Positions 17,100 to 26,095 of a stretch of 40,820 nt of DNA are shown piece by piece (positions within the stretch are counted from its first letter, which is position 1; every line of letters begins with the position of its first letter). Source of the DNA: an uncultured Acidimicrobium sp. (lineage in GTDB: Bacteria; Actinomycetota; Acidimicrobiia; Acidimicrobiales; Ilumatobacteraceae). Under the pieces are notes generated by a model, which saw only the letters and a list, made by a program, of their open reading frames with translations, searched no databases and was not told where the DNA came from. The stretch is from contig CAITUB010000117.1 in NCBI GenBank assembly GCA_903895515.1, forward strand, positions 1 to 40,820, read 5' to 3'. Position numbers and translations under genes: made by a program.

Positions 17100-17694
17100 A
17101 TCACGACCAGGCGTATCTAAACCACGACGTGTTGGCGGCGACGGCGAGCCAGAGGTGTTTATGGCTGACGAGCAACAGGATCTAGAAATTGATCTTGCGC
17201 GATGGCAGAACCTTGCCCTAGATGTTTTGCGTGCTGAAGGTGTAAAGGGATTGACCGAGATGACGGTGATGTTTATCGATGCTTCGACCATGACTGAGTT
17301 GAATTCGCAGTACATGGGTAAGGCTTATGCAACCGATGTGCTGTCATTCCCGCTCGATGCCGTTGAAGCAACGCGCACGCCAGGCCCAGGAGCAATGTCG
17401 AAATCTCCTGAACCTGCACCATTGGATATATCCGAATTGCCCTTACTGCTTGGTGATGTTGTTATTTGTCCGAGCGTGGCCGTTGCCCAGGCTCCGCGAC
17501 ATGCAGGGACCATCGATGATGAACTTGCTTTGCTCCTGGTGCACGGAATTTTGCATGTGCTTGGTAACGATCACGACAATCCAGAGTCAGAAGCAGCAAT
17601 GCACGCGCTAGAGCGAAAACACCTCGAAGCCTTTCATTGGGGTCACACAGCACCAGAGAATTTCCGACATATTCAGGAGATAGAAGAAAAATGA
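17092..17694 (+). CDS. ybeY: rRNA maturation factor / endoribonuclease YbeY
   Basis: YbeY is a zinc-dependent RNase needed for 16S rRNA 3'-end maturation. The metal motif HGILHVLGNDH is present, followed by the typical acidic tail of the helix. The AYATDVLSFPL strand is also family-typical. From ATG 17092 the protein has 200 residues with a short disordered head; ATG at 17161 has the better ribosome site (GAGG, 5 bp away) and would give 177 residues, but would cut the usual EVFxADEQ opening. The stop overlaps the next start as ATGA (17691-17694). Confidence 0.9.
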   Translation: MAESRPGVSKPRRVGGDGEPEVFMADEQQDLEIDLARWQNLALDVLRAEGVKGLTEMTVMFIDASTMTELNSQYMGKAYATDVLSFPLDAVEATRTPGPGAMSKSPEPAPLDISELPLLLGDVVICPSVAVAQAPRHAGTIDDELALLLVHGILHVLGNDHDNPESEAAMHALERKHLEAFHWGHTAPENFRHIQEIEEK

Positions 17695-18971
17695 TATTTG
17701 CCCAAACGCCAACGGCAATCGACTATTGGATGCTTGCCGGCATCGGGCTCATTCTCGTAGTCCTCATTTTTCTTTCGCTTGCCGAAATGAGTTTGTCGCA
17801 GTTGACAAAACCGCGTGCGGCAGCACTTGCGGAAAAGGGAGCCAAGTCGGGCAAGGCGTTGGTTCGCCTTGCAGCAGAGCCAACCATGTGGGTGAACCCA
17901 TTGTTGCTTACGGTGAACGTCTGTCAAACCGTGCAGGCAACGCTGATGGGAATTGTGTCAGGCCGATTGTTTGGACCTGCTGGTGTTGCTGTTGGTGTGA
18001 TTATCAACGTGATGTTGTTCTTCGTGCTTGCAGAAGCAGTGCCAAAAACATACGCATTGCTCAACCCCGTTCGTGGTGCGACAACAACTGCACGCCCAAT
18101 TTCTTTGCTGGTGCGCTTTTGGCCATTGCGCGCTGCGTCAACAGTGTTGATCAAACTCACCAACGTCATTGTGAAGGGCGAGGGGCTAAAGCAAGGCCCG
18201 TTCATTGGCGAGCAAGAGTTCTTGGGAATAGTCGAGGCTGCTGCGCAGGAAAGTGTGATTGAACACGAAGAGCGCGAGCTCATCGAATCAATTATTGAAT
18301 TCGGCGACACTGTGGTGCGCGAAATCATGGTCCCACGACCTGATGCCATGTTTATTGATAGTGATCTCACCATCACACAGGCTCTTGATAAAGCGGTGGA
18401 AGACGGCTTCAGTCGTCTTCCCGTGTTGCGAAAAGATGACGACGACGTGGACGATGTTGTCGGCATCGTGTACGTGAAGGATCTAGTCATCGCCGAGCGC
18501 AAGGGCAATGGGGCTTCACCGATTACCGAACTCATTCGCGAAGTTGAAGTCGTTCCTGAAAATAAATTGGTTGCCGACCTGATGCGCAGCATGCAGGCCA
18601 AGAAATTCCACATGGTCATGGTTGCCGACGAATACGGAATCATTGTCGGTCTTGCAACGCTTGAAGATTGCTTGGAAGAACTGGTTGGAGAAATTGTCGA
18701 CGAACACGATGATGAAGATCTTTCGTTGCAGCATCTAGCAAACGGCGACTACTTGGTGGTTGGCTCGATGCCCATTTCTCGACTCAACGACGAGCTTGAA
18801 TTAAAGGTTCCAGAGTCTGAATACGACACCATCGGCGGTTTCATTTTTGGAATGTTGGGGCACGTTCCTGTGCAAGGCGAATCAGTCGATTTCGACGGAT
18901 GGCGCATCAGTACTGAGACACTTGATGGTCGCCGTATTCAGCAAGTACGCATCAGCGCCATTACGTCGTAA
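17691..18971 (+). CDS. CNNM/CBS-domain membrane protein (CorC/HlyC family)
   Basis: The 426-residue protein has an N-terminal DUF21/CNNM membrane domain (about residues 1-190), two CBS domains (about 205-330, starting at IMVPRPDAMFI) and a C-terminal CorC_HlyC domain (about 345-426, with GGFIFGMLGHVP). Members bind Mg-ATP through the CBS pair and take part in Mg2+/Co2+ efflux or transport. The gene is coupled to ybeY by the ATGA overlap at 17691-17694, a common phoH-ybeY-corC order. Confidence 0.9.
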   Translation: MIFAQTPTAIDYWMLAGIGLILVVLIFLSLAEMSLSQLTKPRAAALAEKGAKSGKALVRLAAEPTMWVNPLLLTVNVCQTVQATLMGIVSGRLFGPAGVAVGVIINVMLFFVLAEAVPKTYALLNPVRGATTTARPISLLVRFWPLRAASTVLIKLTNVIVKGEGLKQGPFIGEQEFLGIVEAAAQESVIEHEERELIESIIEFGDTVVREIMVPRPDAMFIDSDLTITQALDKAVEDGFSRLPVLRKDDDDVDDVVGIVYVKDLVIAERKGNGASPITELIREVEVVPENKLVADLMRSMQAKKFHMVMVADEYGIIVGLATLEDCLEELVGEIVDEHDDEDLSLQHLANGDYLVVGSMPISRLNDELELKVPESEYDTIGGFIFGMLGHVPVQGESVDFDGWRISTETLDGRRIQQVRISAITS

Positions 18972-18975
18972 CGAC

Positions 18976-18981
18976 TATCGT
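18976..18981 (+). promoter_or_regulatory. Candidate leaderless -10 box (TATCGT) for the SDR gene
   Basis: TATCGT lies 7 bp before the ATG at 18989 in the 17-bp gap after the CNNM gene. The same hexamer at the same distance precedes the DsbA-family gene (24368, minus strand). Confidence 0.4.
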
Positions 18982-18988
18982 CGGGCGA

Positions 18989-19738
18989 ATGGACATTTCG
19001 CTTGAAGGAAAAGTAGCCCTCATTACCGGTGGATCTCGTGGAATTGGCTTAGCCATTGCCAAGTCGTATGCAGATTCTGGGGCGCAAGTAATGCTCACTT
19101 CCAGAAAAGAAGAATCGCTACGCGATGCGGCAAAGTTTGTGGGTGGTGGTGCCTCATATCTTGCAGGTAATGCAGGCGACACTGAATTCGCCCAGAAGTG
19201 TGTGAGTGCAACTCTTGAACAATTTGGAAAGATCGATATCTTCGTCAACAACGCAGCAACAAACCCTTATGCGGGTCCAACGCTGGCGGTAAGTGAAGCG
19301 CAATTTGACAAAACCTTTCAGGTCAACCTTCGTGGTCCATTGTTTTGGTGTTCTCAGGTCTGGGCACAACACATGAGAGATAACCCTGGGGTCATTCTCA
19401 ACATCGCATCAGTTGGTGGCCTTCGCGCAGAGGGGAACCTTGGCGTATACAACCTGACCAAGGCAGCTCTCATTCATCTGACCAGGCAACTGGCAGGCGA
19501 GTTAGGGCTCACGCGTGTTGTGGGCATTGCGCCAGGATTAGTGAAAACCGATTTTGCTCAAATGTTGGTCGACAACTACGGCGATTCTCTCGCTAAGCGA
19601 CTTCCACGTAAACGCCTTGGTGAACCTCAAGACATTGCGAATCTTGCGACGTTCTTGGCTTCAGATGCTGCGAATTGGATTACCGGGGAAACCTATGTAA
19701 TTGACGGCGGTGCGGGAGTGGCATCTGGTGCGATGTAA
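18989..19738 (+). CDS. SDR-family oxidoreductase (FabG-like)
   Basis: A 249-residue short-chain dehydrogenase with all family signatures: TGGSRGIG near residues 14-21, NNAAT near 89, the catalytic Ser in ILNIASVGG, YNLTKAA as YxxxK, and PGLVKTDF. It ends in the VIDGGAG segment. NADP preference is suggested by TSRKEES after strand 2. The substrate is unknown. The final 46 bp overlap the 3' end of the convergent MFS gene. Confidence 0.87.
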   Translation: MDISLEGKVALITGGSRGIGLAIAKSYADSGAQVMLTSRKEESLRDAAKFVGGGASYLAGNAGDTEFAQKCVSATLEQFGKIDIFVNNAATNPYAGPTLAVSEAQFDKTFQVNLRGPLFWCSQVWAQHMRDNPGVILNIASVGGLRAEGNLGVYNLTKAALIHLTRQLAGELGLTRVVGIAPGLVKTDFAQMLVDNYGDSLAKRLPRKRLGEPQDIANLATFLASDAANWITGETYVIDGGAGVASGAM

Positions 19739-20952
19739 TTGCGCACTTCTGTGAAGAGCGTTGGTCCACCAACAGCAAGTGCCAGCAGACCAAGAACTGC
19801 GGCAGCAAGAAACGGCATACGCAAATTCGTTGAGTAAGCAATTTGCCCACCGATCAGTGCGCCAATGCCAATTGATCCTGTGCCAATAAATCGGTACACG
19901 CTATTCACGCGGCCAAATAGTTCAGCAGGGATAACTCGCTGCCTCAGGGAAACTGTGACTACGTTCCATGTTGTTCCAGCGAGACCCATGAGAGAAGCGG
20001 CTATTGCCACTGCCCAAACGTAAGGCATGAAGAAATAGATGATGCCAACGAAACCAAACACAAAATATGAATAGACAATTGATTGAGCAATTCCAAGACG
20101 TTTTGAGATCTTGTCTCCAAGCAAACCACCAAGAATTGAGCCGATGGCGGTGAGAGCAAGCAAGAATCCGTAAGCGCGACCGGTCACTCCAAGCTCTTCT
20201 GCAGCATATTTCACGAAGATTGCATCGCCGAACATGGCGGTCATGTTGGCGATTCCAAGCATGATGGCAAGCGTGCGAATGAGCTTGTTGCTCCACAGCC
20301 AGCGAAGACCCTCCACGAGATCGGCTTTGAAACTCTTGCGCTGCTCCAGAGATTCGCTTTCCGCCACTGCACTTGATGGAATTCGAATACTTGCTACCAG
20401 TACTGCAGCTAGAGCAAATGACGCTGCATCCACGCCGAAAGGTACACCAACAGCGACAACGAATGCCCACGCACCGAGCGGCAACCCGATGAAGGTATTA
20501 GTGATGAGTTCAAGACTGGAAAGACGTCCGTTTGCCTTTTCGAGAAGATGATCAGGGACGATCTGTGGCAAAAAGGCCTGTGCCGACATATCGAAAATGA
20601 CTTCACAACAGCCAACGCCGATCAGAATTGCCATGAATATCCAGATGGAAAGTGATCCCGTTGCTGCAGAAAACGCAATGAGCGCAAAAAGAGCTGCACG
20701 AATAATGTTTGCAACCACCATCATCTTTCGGCGGTCAAATCGATCGATGTATACGCCTGCAGGTAACGAGAGAACAAGCCATGGAATCATGGAGCAAAAG
20801 CTCACTCCTGCAATAAGGCGTTCGTCGCTAGTGAGCGACAGCGTGAGTAGTGGTGCAGCAGCATGCACCATTCCGTCGCCGATGTTGGAAACTCCGGTGG
20901 CGACAAACTGGCGCCAATAGTTAGCAGGTAGTCGCTGATCGCTGGTATCTAT
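19693..20952 (-). CDS. MFS transporter (MFS_3 / EntS-like), no canonical start codon
   Basis: A twelve-helix major facilitator protein with the loop motif DRFDRRKMMVVAN near the 2-3 loop, typical of the MFS_3 exporter group. The first ATG in frame (20871) would begin inside helix 1. The 26 codons upstream read LPANYWRQFVATGVSNIGDG, exactly the usual opening of this family, but they contain no ATG, GTG or TTG back to the in-frame stop at 20979-20977. ATA at 20952-20950 lies 7 bp after AAGGA and overlaps the menE stop as ATAG, like the usual ATGA junction. I therefore place the start there. The substrate is unknown; it is co-transcribed with menE. Confidence 0.8.
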   Translation of the reverse strand: MDTSDQRLPANYWRQFVATGVSNIGDGMVHAAAPLLTLSLTSDERLIAGVSFCSMIPWLVLSLPAGVYIDRFDRRKMMVVANIIRAALFALIAFSAATGSLSIWIFMAILIGVGCCEVIFDMSAQAFLPQIVPDHLLEKANGRLSSLELITNTFIGLPLGAWAFVVAVGVPFGVDAASFALAAVLVASIRIPSSAVAESESLEQRKSFKADLVEGLRWLWSNKLIRTLAIMLGIANMTAMFGDAIFVKYAAEELGVTGRAYGFLLALTAIGSILGGLLGDKISKRLGIAQSIVYSYFVFGFVGIIYFFMPYVWAVAIAASLMGLAGTTWNVVTVSLRQRVIPAELFGRVNSVYRFIGTGSIGIGALIGGQIAYSTNLRMPFLAAAVLGLLALAVGGPTLFTEVRNYIAPDATPAPPSIT

Positions 20953-22094
20953 TTCATATTCCTTAACGTCTGGATGTCAACTTTGCCAAGAGATGTGGTT
21001 GGAATCGCTGGCACAATTCTCAGTTCGGTCGGTGCGCAGTACGAGGGTAATTGTTGCTTTACGTGCTGACGAACATCTTCCAAAGTCGGAGGCTCGGCCT
21101 GCGAAGAAACGATCCAAGCGACAACACGCTGTCCCCACTGTTCATCGTCAATTCCACTGATCACCACTCGTTCTATGCCCGGAAATGTGGAGACGATTTT
21201 CTCGACTGCATTCGGCCAAACATTCTCGCCGCCAGAGATAATCATGTCGTCTAGGCGCCCAAAGACCTGTAACACGTTGTCGTTGAACCTTCCGCTATCT
21301 CCCGTCGGGTACCAGCCATCAACCAAAGTTGGTTGTTCCGAAGAGCGGTACGTGCGAAATAGCGATGGTGTATGAACTTCAATGAGTTCGTGTCTGATGC
21401 GGATCTCGACACCATCAAGAGGTTCACCGTTGTACGCAATTCCACCGAATGTCTCTGTCATGCCATAGGTGGTGATGACATTGCTTGGCAGATCTGGGGG
21501 AGCCGCTGCTCCACCAAGAAGGATCATCTCAAAAATGGCAGGGTCAACTCGGCGAAGCGTCGTAGGCACAAGTGAAACGTGAGTTGCTCCAGCATTGACT
21601 TTGGCTAGCACTTCGGCTTCTTCGAACGTGGGAAGAATGCTGATGGGATTTCCAAACAAAATTGACCGAGCAAGAACACTGAATCCGGCGACATGCGAAA
21701 CAGGCAGGCACAAAAGCCAGTGTGTAGATGAATCGGTGTTCAGACGTGCTTGCGACAAGTTGAGCAACGCTTGAATTGACTCGTGAGTATGAACAACGCC
21801 TTTGGGCGTTCCTGTGGAACCGCTGGTTGCAATAACTAGGGCATCGTGATTTTCAGTTGGTTCGCTGTCAGAACTTTTGACGATGTTCCCAGTTTCATCA
21901 ATTACGAGTGACGGCTTTATTTGTGCGACGAGTGCATTCTTGGCGGCTTGGGGGAGTCGTTGGTCGATGGGGAATACTGCGTCTCCTGCATCCCAGGCAT
22001 TGCGCACATGGATCGCGAACTCGGTGCTTGCCGGCATATCAAGCGCAATGAGGCGATTCACGATCATCAGCGTAGGCGCTTGAAAGTGCGACAC
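20949..22094 (-). CDS. menE: o-Succinylbenzoate-CoA ligase (MenE)
   Basis: A short (381-residue) AMP-forming ligase with P-loop ATSGSTGTPKGV (about residues 88-99), TYGMTET near 214, TGDSGR near 266, the hinge GRLDDMIISGGENVWP and a catalytic Lys in TTSLGKVD near the C-terminus. The reduced N-terminal part and the menaquinone neighbours identify it as MenE, which activates o-succinylbenzoate for ring closure by MenB. GTG at 22094 lies only 7 bp from the menA start on the other strand; ATG at 22067 is a possible shorter start. Confidence 0.88.
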   Translation of the reverse strand: MSHFQAPTLMIVNRLIALDMPASTEFAIHVRNAWDAGDAVFPIDQRLPQAAKNALVAQIKPSLVIDETGNIVKSSDSEPTENHDALVIATSGSTGTPKGVVHTHESIQALLNLSQARLNTDSSTHWLLCLPVSHVAGFSVLARSILFGNPISILPTFEEAEVLAKVNAGATHVSLVPTTLRRVDPAIFEMILLGGAAAPPDLPSNVITTYGMTETFGGIAYNGEPLDGVEIRIRHELIEVHTPSLFRTYRSSEQPTLVDGWYPTGDSGRFNDNVLQVFGRLDDMIISGGENVWPNAVEKIVSTFPGIERVVISGIDDEQWGQRVVAWIVSSQAEPPTLEDVRQHVKQQLPSYCAPTELRIVPAIPTTSLGKVDIQTLRNMK

Positions 22095-22095
22095 T
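22090..22095 (+). promoter_or_regulatory. Candidate -10 box (GACACT) for menA
   Basis: GACACT lies 6 bp before the menA ATG (22102) and differs from TANNNT only at the first base. The box lies on top of the menE start codon, so initiation of the two divergent genes may interfere. Confidence 0.3.
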
Positions 22096-22101
22096 AGAAG
22101 G

Positions 22102-22989
22102 ATGGAAACACAACCACGCGGCCTGCAACTCTGGATATTGGGGGCTCGTCCGCGAACGTTGCCTGCAGCGTTCGTTCCTGTTTTCGTGGCGTTTGGTCGT
22201 GCGCTGTCTCAGGAAACCACACACGCAAAAATGTGGTGGTGCGGCTTATTCGCCCTCATCGTCAGTGTTTCATTGCAGGTCGGTGTTAACTACGCAAACG
22301 ATTACTCGGATGGAATAAAGGGCACTGACAGTAAGCGTGTTGGGCCATTACGACTTGTTGGTTCGGGTTTGGTTCCGGCCAAAACGGTGAAGACAGCAGC
22401 GTTCATTGCGTTTGGTGTTGCCGCAGTGTTCGGACTGTTTATTGCGCTCGCCACAACACTTCTTCTCGTGCCACTTGGGGCACTGTGCATTGCTGCTGGT
22501 TGGTTGTATACGGGCGGACCAAAACCATATGGCTATATGGGATTTGGCGAGTTGTTCGTTTTCGTGTTTTTTGGTTTAGTGGCAACGTGTGGATCGGTGT
22601 ATGCCATTACGCAAAAGATTGACGCAGAAACTGTGCTTGCCGCGTGCGTCGTTGGTTTGCTGGCGTGCGCATTGCTGGTGGTGAATAATTTGCGCGATAT
22701 ACCCGGCGACACCATTGCCAATAAATTGACGTTGGCGGTGCGCATGGGAGATGCCATGACGAGGAAGTTGTATTACGCCATGTATGTATATGTGGTGCTC
22801 TTGATTGTGTTGATTGGAACACAAGATCGCACAGTACTTATTGCACTGGTTGGCATTGTTGCTGCTTATCCAGCGTTGAAGTCAGTGAAATCTGGCGCCT
22901 TAGGCAGAGACCTGATTCCTGTGCTTGGAGCTACCGGTAAAGCGCAATTAGCAATCGGATTGCTTCTCGCGGTTGGTTTAGCTCTGTAA
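22102..22989 (+). CDS. menA: 1,4-dihydroxy-2-naphthoate polyprenyltransferase (MenA)
   Basis: A 295-residue UbiA-superfamily membrane enzyme with about eight or nine helices. The first Asp-rich motif is NYANDYSDGIKGTD (about residues 63-76), followed by GPLRLVGSGLV. The second motif region is VNNLRDIPGDTIANKLTLAVRMG (in short: NNLRD...DxxxxK). MenA attaches the prenyl chain to dihydroxynaphthoate, giving demethylmenaquinone in the membrane. Its last 12 bp overlap the end of menH on the other strand. Confidence 0.92.
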   Translation: METQPRGLQLWILGARPRTLPAAFVPVFVAFGRALSQETTHAKMWWCGLFALIVSVSLQVGVNYANDYSDGIKGTDSKRVGPLRLVGSGLVPAKTVKTAAFIAFGVAAVFGLFIALATTLLLVPLGALCIAAGWLYTGGPKPYGYMGFGELFVFVFFGLVATCGSVYAITQKIDAETVLAACVVGLLACALLVVNNLRDIPGDTIANKLTLAVRMGDAMTRKLYYAMYVYVVLLIVLIGTQDRTVLIALVGIVAAYPALKSVKSGALGRDLIPVLGATGKAQLAIGLLLAVGLAL

Positions 22990-23721
22990 CCAGGCGTTGA
23001 CCGACTCGCCAAATGCGGTGGGTTGATCGAGATGAGCGCTGTGGCCCGCTTTGTCAATGATGCTCAGTGTTGATTTTGGAATGAGTTGTTTCATTCGTTT
23101 GGCAATCGCTACAAACTTCTCGTCGCGAGATCCGGCAACAATGAGTACCGGGATTCGAATTTCGTGAAGTTGTGACCACAATGGTTGCTGTTGTCCGGTT
23201 CCACATGTGCGCAAACTGCTTGCGAGTGAAGCCGGTGTATTTCGGTTCCGATCACGAATTTCTGCATCGCTAAATGCTGATTTGGCGAATAGTGGCTGTT
23301 GTATCCATTCATTGATGAATGCAGAAGTTCCGATCTGTTCAATTCGTGTAGCCAAAGCGTCATCGGATTGCACGCGGGATTCGCGTTCGGAGTCGTCTTC
23401 GATGCCAGGAGTTCCACTCACCAGAACGAGACCCGTCATTGCTTGAGGGTGTTGCATAACCGCGTGAAGCGCCATGCGTGCTCCCATGCTGTAACCAACC
23501 AGTACTTTGCCGAAAGCGATATCGGCGATGGCTTCACCAGACTCCTCTAATGAAAGTGAAATTCCTTGGGACTCTCCGTGGTCTGGAGCGTCAACGAATG
23601 TGTTGGTTGAATCATGAATGGTTTGCACGGGGATCTTCCATGAATTTCCAGTTTGGGTGAAACCATGGACGAAACAGAGATCTCGTGAACCTGTGCCGCT
23701 GGACTCGTAATGCAAACTCAT
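22978..23721 (-). CDS. menH: 2-succinyl-6-hydroxy-2,4-cyclohexadiene-1-carboxylate synthase (MenH), alpha/beta hydrolase
   Basis: A 247-residue alpha/beta hydrolase with the oxyanion segment VHGFTQTG (about residues 18-25), nucleophile elbow GYSMGARMAL (Ser near 97), late Asp in GSRDEKF and His in AGHSAHLDQP. The GYSMGARMA elbow is typical of MenH. In menaquinone synthesis MenH removes pyruvate from SEPHCHC, the MenD product. Its ATG overlaps the stop of the DsbA-family gene (ATGA), so the two are coupled. Confidence 0.82.
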   Translation of the reverse strand: MSLHYESSGTGSRDLCFVHGFTQTGNSWKIPVQTIHDSTNTFVDAPDHGESQGISLSLEESGEAIADIAFGKVLVGYSMGARMALHAVMQHPQAMTGLVLVSGTPGIEDDSERESRVQSDDALATRIEQIGTSAFINEWIQQPLFAKSAFSDAEIRDRNRNTPASLASSLRTCGTGQQQPLWSQLHEIRIPVLIVAGSRDEKFVAIAKRMKQLIPKSTLSIIDKAGHSAHLDQPTAFGESVNAWLQS

Positions 23722-24368
23722 GCTCGTTCGAGAATCCTTTCAATGATGCGTTCGAACATTTCAACATCTTGTGCTCCGGGCACAGACCATTGTCCATTAA
23801 TGATAAATGTTGGGACGGCGGTCACGCCATAGTCAGATGCTTCGGCAATCTCTGCGCGAATTTCATTTACGAGTGAATCGCTTTCAAGGAATGTCATTGC
23901 CTCTGGTCGTGGTATTCCTGCTGATTCAGCACAGTCAGCAAGTACGGAAATTTCACCAATGTTTAATCCGTTAGTGAAATATGCATCCATAATCTTTTCC
24001 TTCAGGACAATTTGAATGGCTGCACCGTGCTGCTTCAGCGCATAGCCCAGCATTCGATGGGCAAGAAATGTATTTGCCCGAACGGCGATATCCATGTTGA
24101 ACGTGATGTTGTCTTGCGCTGCGACGGAGGTGACGTGCTGGAGGATCTCGGTGGCCTTTTCCTGCCCACCAAACTTCTTGGCGTAAGCGTCCTTTGCAGG
24201 TGTCGGGGAATCGGATGGTGCGGTTGGGTCGAGTTGGAATGGGCGGAATACATATTCCACATCAACATCGACTCCGCGTTCACGTAGGCGGGAAATTGCC
24301 GTCTCAAAACGCCGTTTTCCAATAAAACACCATGGACATATGACGTCGGAGAAGATTTCTATGCGCAT
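23718..24368 (-). CDS. DsbA-family (FrnE-like) thiol oxidoreductase
   Basis: A 216-residue thioredoxin-fold protein with CPWC at residues 11-14 (FSDVICPWCFIGKRRFE) and a helical insertion, then the closing VPTFIINGQWSVPGAQ with cis-Pro. There is no signal peptide from ATG 24368, so it acts in the cytoplasm, as FrnE-like proteins do. Longer in-frame starts up to 24461 run into menD on the other strand and are not supported. It is coupled to menH, which is unusual; a role in quinone synthesis is not established. A TATCGT box lies 7 bp upstream of the ATG. Confidence 0.87.
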   Translation of the reverse strand: MRIEIFSDVICPWCFIGKRRFETAISRLRERGVDVDVEYVFRPFQLDPTAPSDSPTPAKDAYAKKFGGQEKATEILQHVTSVAAQDNITFNMDIAVRANTFLAHRMLGYALKQHGAAIQIVLKEKIMDAYFTNGLNIGEISVLADCAESAGIPRPEAMTFLESDSLVNEIRAEIAEASDYGVTAVPTFIINGQWSVPGAQDVEMFERIIERILERA

Positions 24369-24375
24369 AGGTGCC

Positions 24376-24381
24376 ACGATA
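24376..24381 (-). promoter_or_regulatory. Candidate leaderless -10 box (TATCGT) for the DsbA-family gene
   Basis: On the minus strand TATCGT ends 7 bp before the ATG at 24368. It lies in the 19-bp gap to the divergent menD start, so the two promoters must overlap. Confidence 0.4.
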
Positions 24382-24387
24382 GAGGGA

Positions 24388-26091
24388 ATGGCTACCTCTC
24401 CTGCAACCACGGCGACCTTTTGCTCGACCTTTGTGGACGAGTGGGTTCGACTTGGGGTCACTCATGCTGTGGTGTCGCCTGGGTCCCGCAGTACGCCTAT
24501 GGCAATCGCGTTAGCAAGTAATCCGAAAATCTCGCTCCATGTATTCCACGATGAGCGTTCTGCGGCATTTGCTGCTTTGGGCATTGGTCTCGAGTCAGGG
24601 ATTCCAGCGGTGTTGTTGTGCACATCGGGAACGGCTGCTGCGCAGTTTTTTGCTGCGGTGATCGAGGCGAACTACGCGCATGTTCCGCTACTCGTATGTA
24701 CAGCCGATCGTCCTCCAGAATTGCAAGGCGTTGGTGCACCGCAGACCATTAACCAAACAAATCTGTACGGCACTTTCGTTCGCAAATTTATTGACGCAGG
24801 AATTGCAGATGATACGAAGGTTTCTAAGTGGCGATCCAGTGCTCGTGATGCATTTTCGGCAACTGTTGGAGTGAACCGCGGACCATGTCATGTGAACTTT
24901 CCGTTCCGCGAACCTCTTGTTGGCGTGGCCGGAGTGCTGCCGGCACTAGACACGCATTCACCGGTTCGCGTAAGCGCCGATGTCGCGACAGCATCAGAAC
25001 GCAAAAAGCTTTCGTTAGCCCTACGCGCTGAACGCGGAGTCATCATTGCGGGAAACGGAATCGACCAACCGCGGTTTATTCTGGAGCTTGCAGCAAAATT
25101 GAAGTGGCCAGTTATTGCAGACCCACGAAGTAATTGCCGAGTTGCTTCTGAAAGCAGCCATGGAGCAACTGTGGTCAGCTGTGCCGATGTGATGTTGCGG
25201 CACCATCCAACAGCCGAATCACTTAAACCGAGCGTGGTCATTCGCATCGGCGATCCGCCAGTGAGCAAAGTGGTAAATCAGTGGCTTGCACAGTGTGGTG
25301 GCGAGCAAATTGCCGTTACACAACAACCGTCGCTCATTGACCCCGACAAGGTTGTCACCACTCACATCGTGGGTTCGATCAATGAGCTATTCATGGAGAT
25401 GACACGTGGTGTCGACTCTCGAACTGAAACAGAGTGGATGAATAGCTGGAAGCGTTGCGAACGAAGCGCACGCACCGCACTCGATAAAAAATTGTCTGAA
25501 CAGGACCAACTGACCGAACCGACTTGCGCTGTGACGGTAAGTAGTTCTCTCGTGTCAGGATCAAATTTGGTGGTGTCATCGTCTATGCCGGTGCGCGATC
25601 TTGAGTGGTTTGCCCCTGCGCGAGATGGAGTTCGCGTATTCAGTAATAGAGGAGTAAATGGAATCGATGGCGTGGTGTCGACGGCTGTTGGAGTCGCTCT
25701 GTCGTCAAAGGCGCCAACCGCTCTGCTTATCGGTGATATTGCATTGCTGCACGACAGCAATGGTCTGCTCAATTTGATTCGCCGAGACGTTCAGCTGAAA
25801 ATCATTGTTGTTGACAACGAGGGTGGAGGAATATTCTCCTTTCTTCCTCAAGCCCAAGCCATGGAAGATGCTCAATTCGAGCAGCTATTCGGTACCCCGC
25901 ACAGCGTGGATTTCGAAGCGCTGGCAAAAACTCACGGTATTCCATTCACATGGGTGGCAACGGCAGATGATTTACAACGCGAAATGAGTAATACCGCAAC
26001 GTCAATAGTTGGCGTTCGAACAGATCGCAACACAAATGTTGATGATCACAATGCTCTGTACTCGGCAGTTGCCGATTCATTGTTGAAGTAG
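24388..26091 (+). CDS. menD: 2-succinyl-5-enolpyruvyl-6-hydroxy-3-cyclohexene-1-carboxylate synthase (MenD)
   Basis: A thiamine-diphosphate enzyme of 567 residues. The N-terminal PYR domain has VVSPGSRSTPMAIAL and the family's HDERSAAFAALG with the catalytic Glu; the C-terminal PP domain has the GDIALLHDSNGLL metal/diphosphate motif and VVDNEGGGIFSFLPQA. MenD condenses isochorismate with 2-oxoglutarate, the first committed step to menaquinone. ATG at 24388 is chosen; ATG at 24361 and 24340 overlap the divergent gene. The gene ends 4 bp short of the menF stop on the other strand. Confidence 0.93.
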   Translation: MATSPATTATFCSTFVDEWVRLGVTHAVVSPGSRSTPMAIALASNPKISLHVFHDERSAAFAALGIGLESGIPAVLLCTSGTAAAQFFAAVIEANYAHVPLLVCTADRPPELQGVGAPQTINQTNLYGTFVRKFIDAGIADDTKVSKWRSSARDAFSATVGVNRGPCHVNFPFREPLVGVAGVLPALDTHSPVRVSADVATASERKKLSLALRAERGVIIAGNGIDQPRFILELAAKLKWPVIADPRSNCRVASESSHGATVVSCADVMLRHHPTAESLKPSVVIRIGDPPVSKVVNQWLAQCGGEQIAVTQQPSLIDPDKVVTTHIVGSINELFMEMTRGVDSRTETEWMNSWKRCERSARTALDKKLSEQDQLTEPTCAVTVSSSLVSGSNLVVSSSMPVRDLEWFAPARDGVRVFSNRGVNGIDGVVSTAVGVALSSKAPTALLIGDIALLHDSNGLLNLIRRDVQLKIIVVDNEGGGIFSFLPQAQAMEDAQFEQLFGTPHSVDFEALAKTHGIPFTWVATADDLQREMSNTATSIVGVRTDRNTNVDDHNALYSAVADSLLK

Positions 26092-26095
26092 CTAG

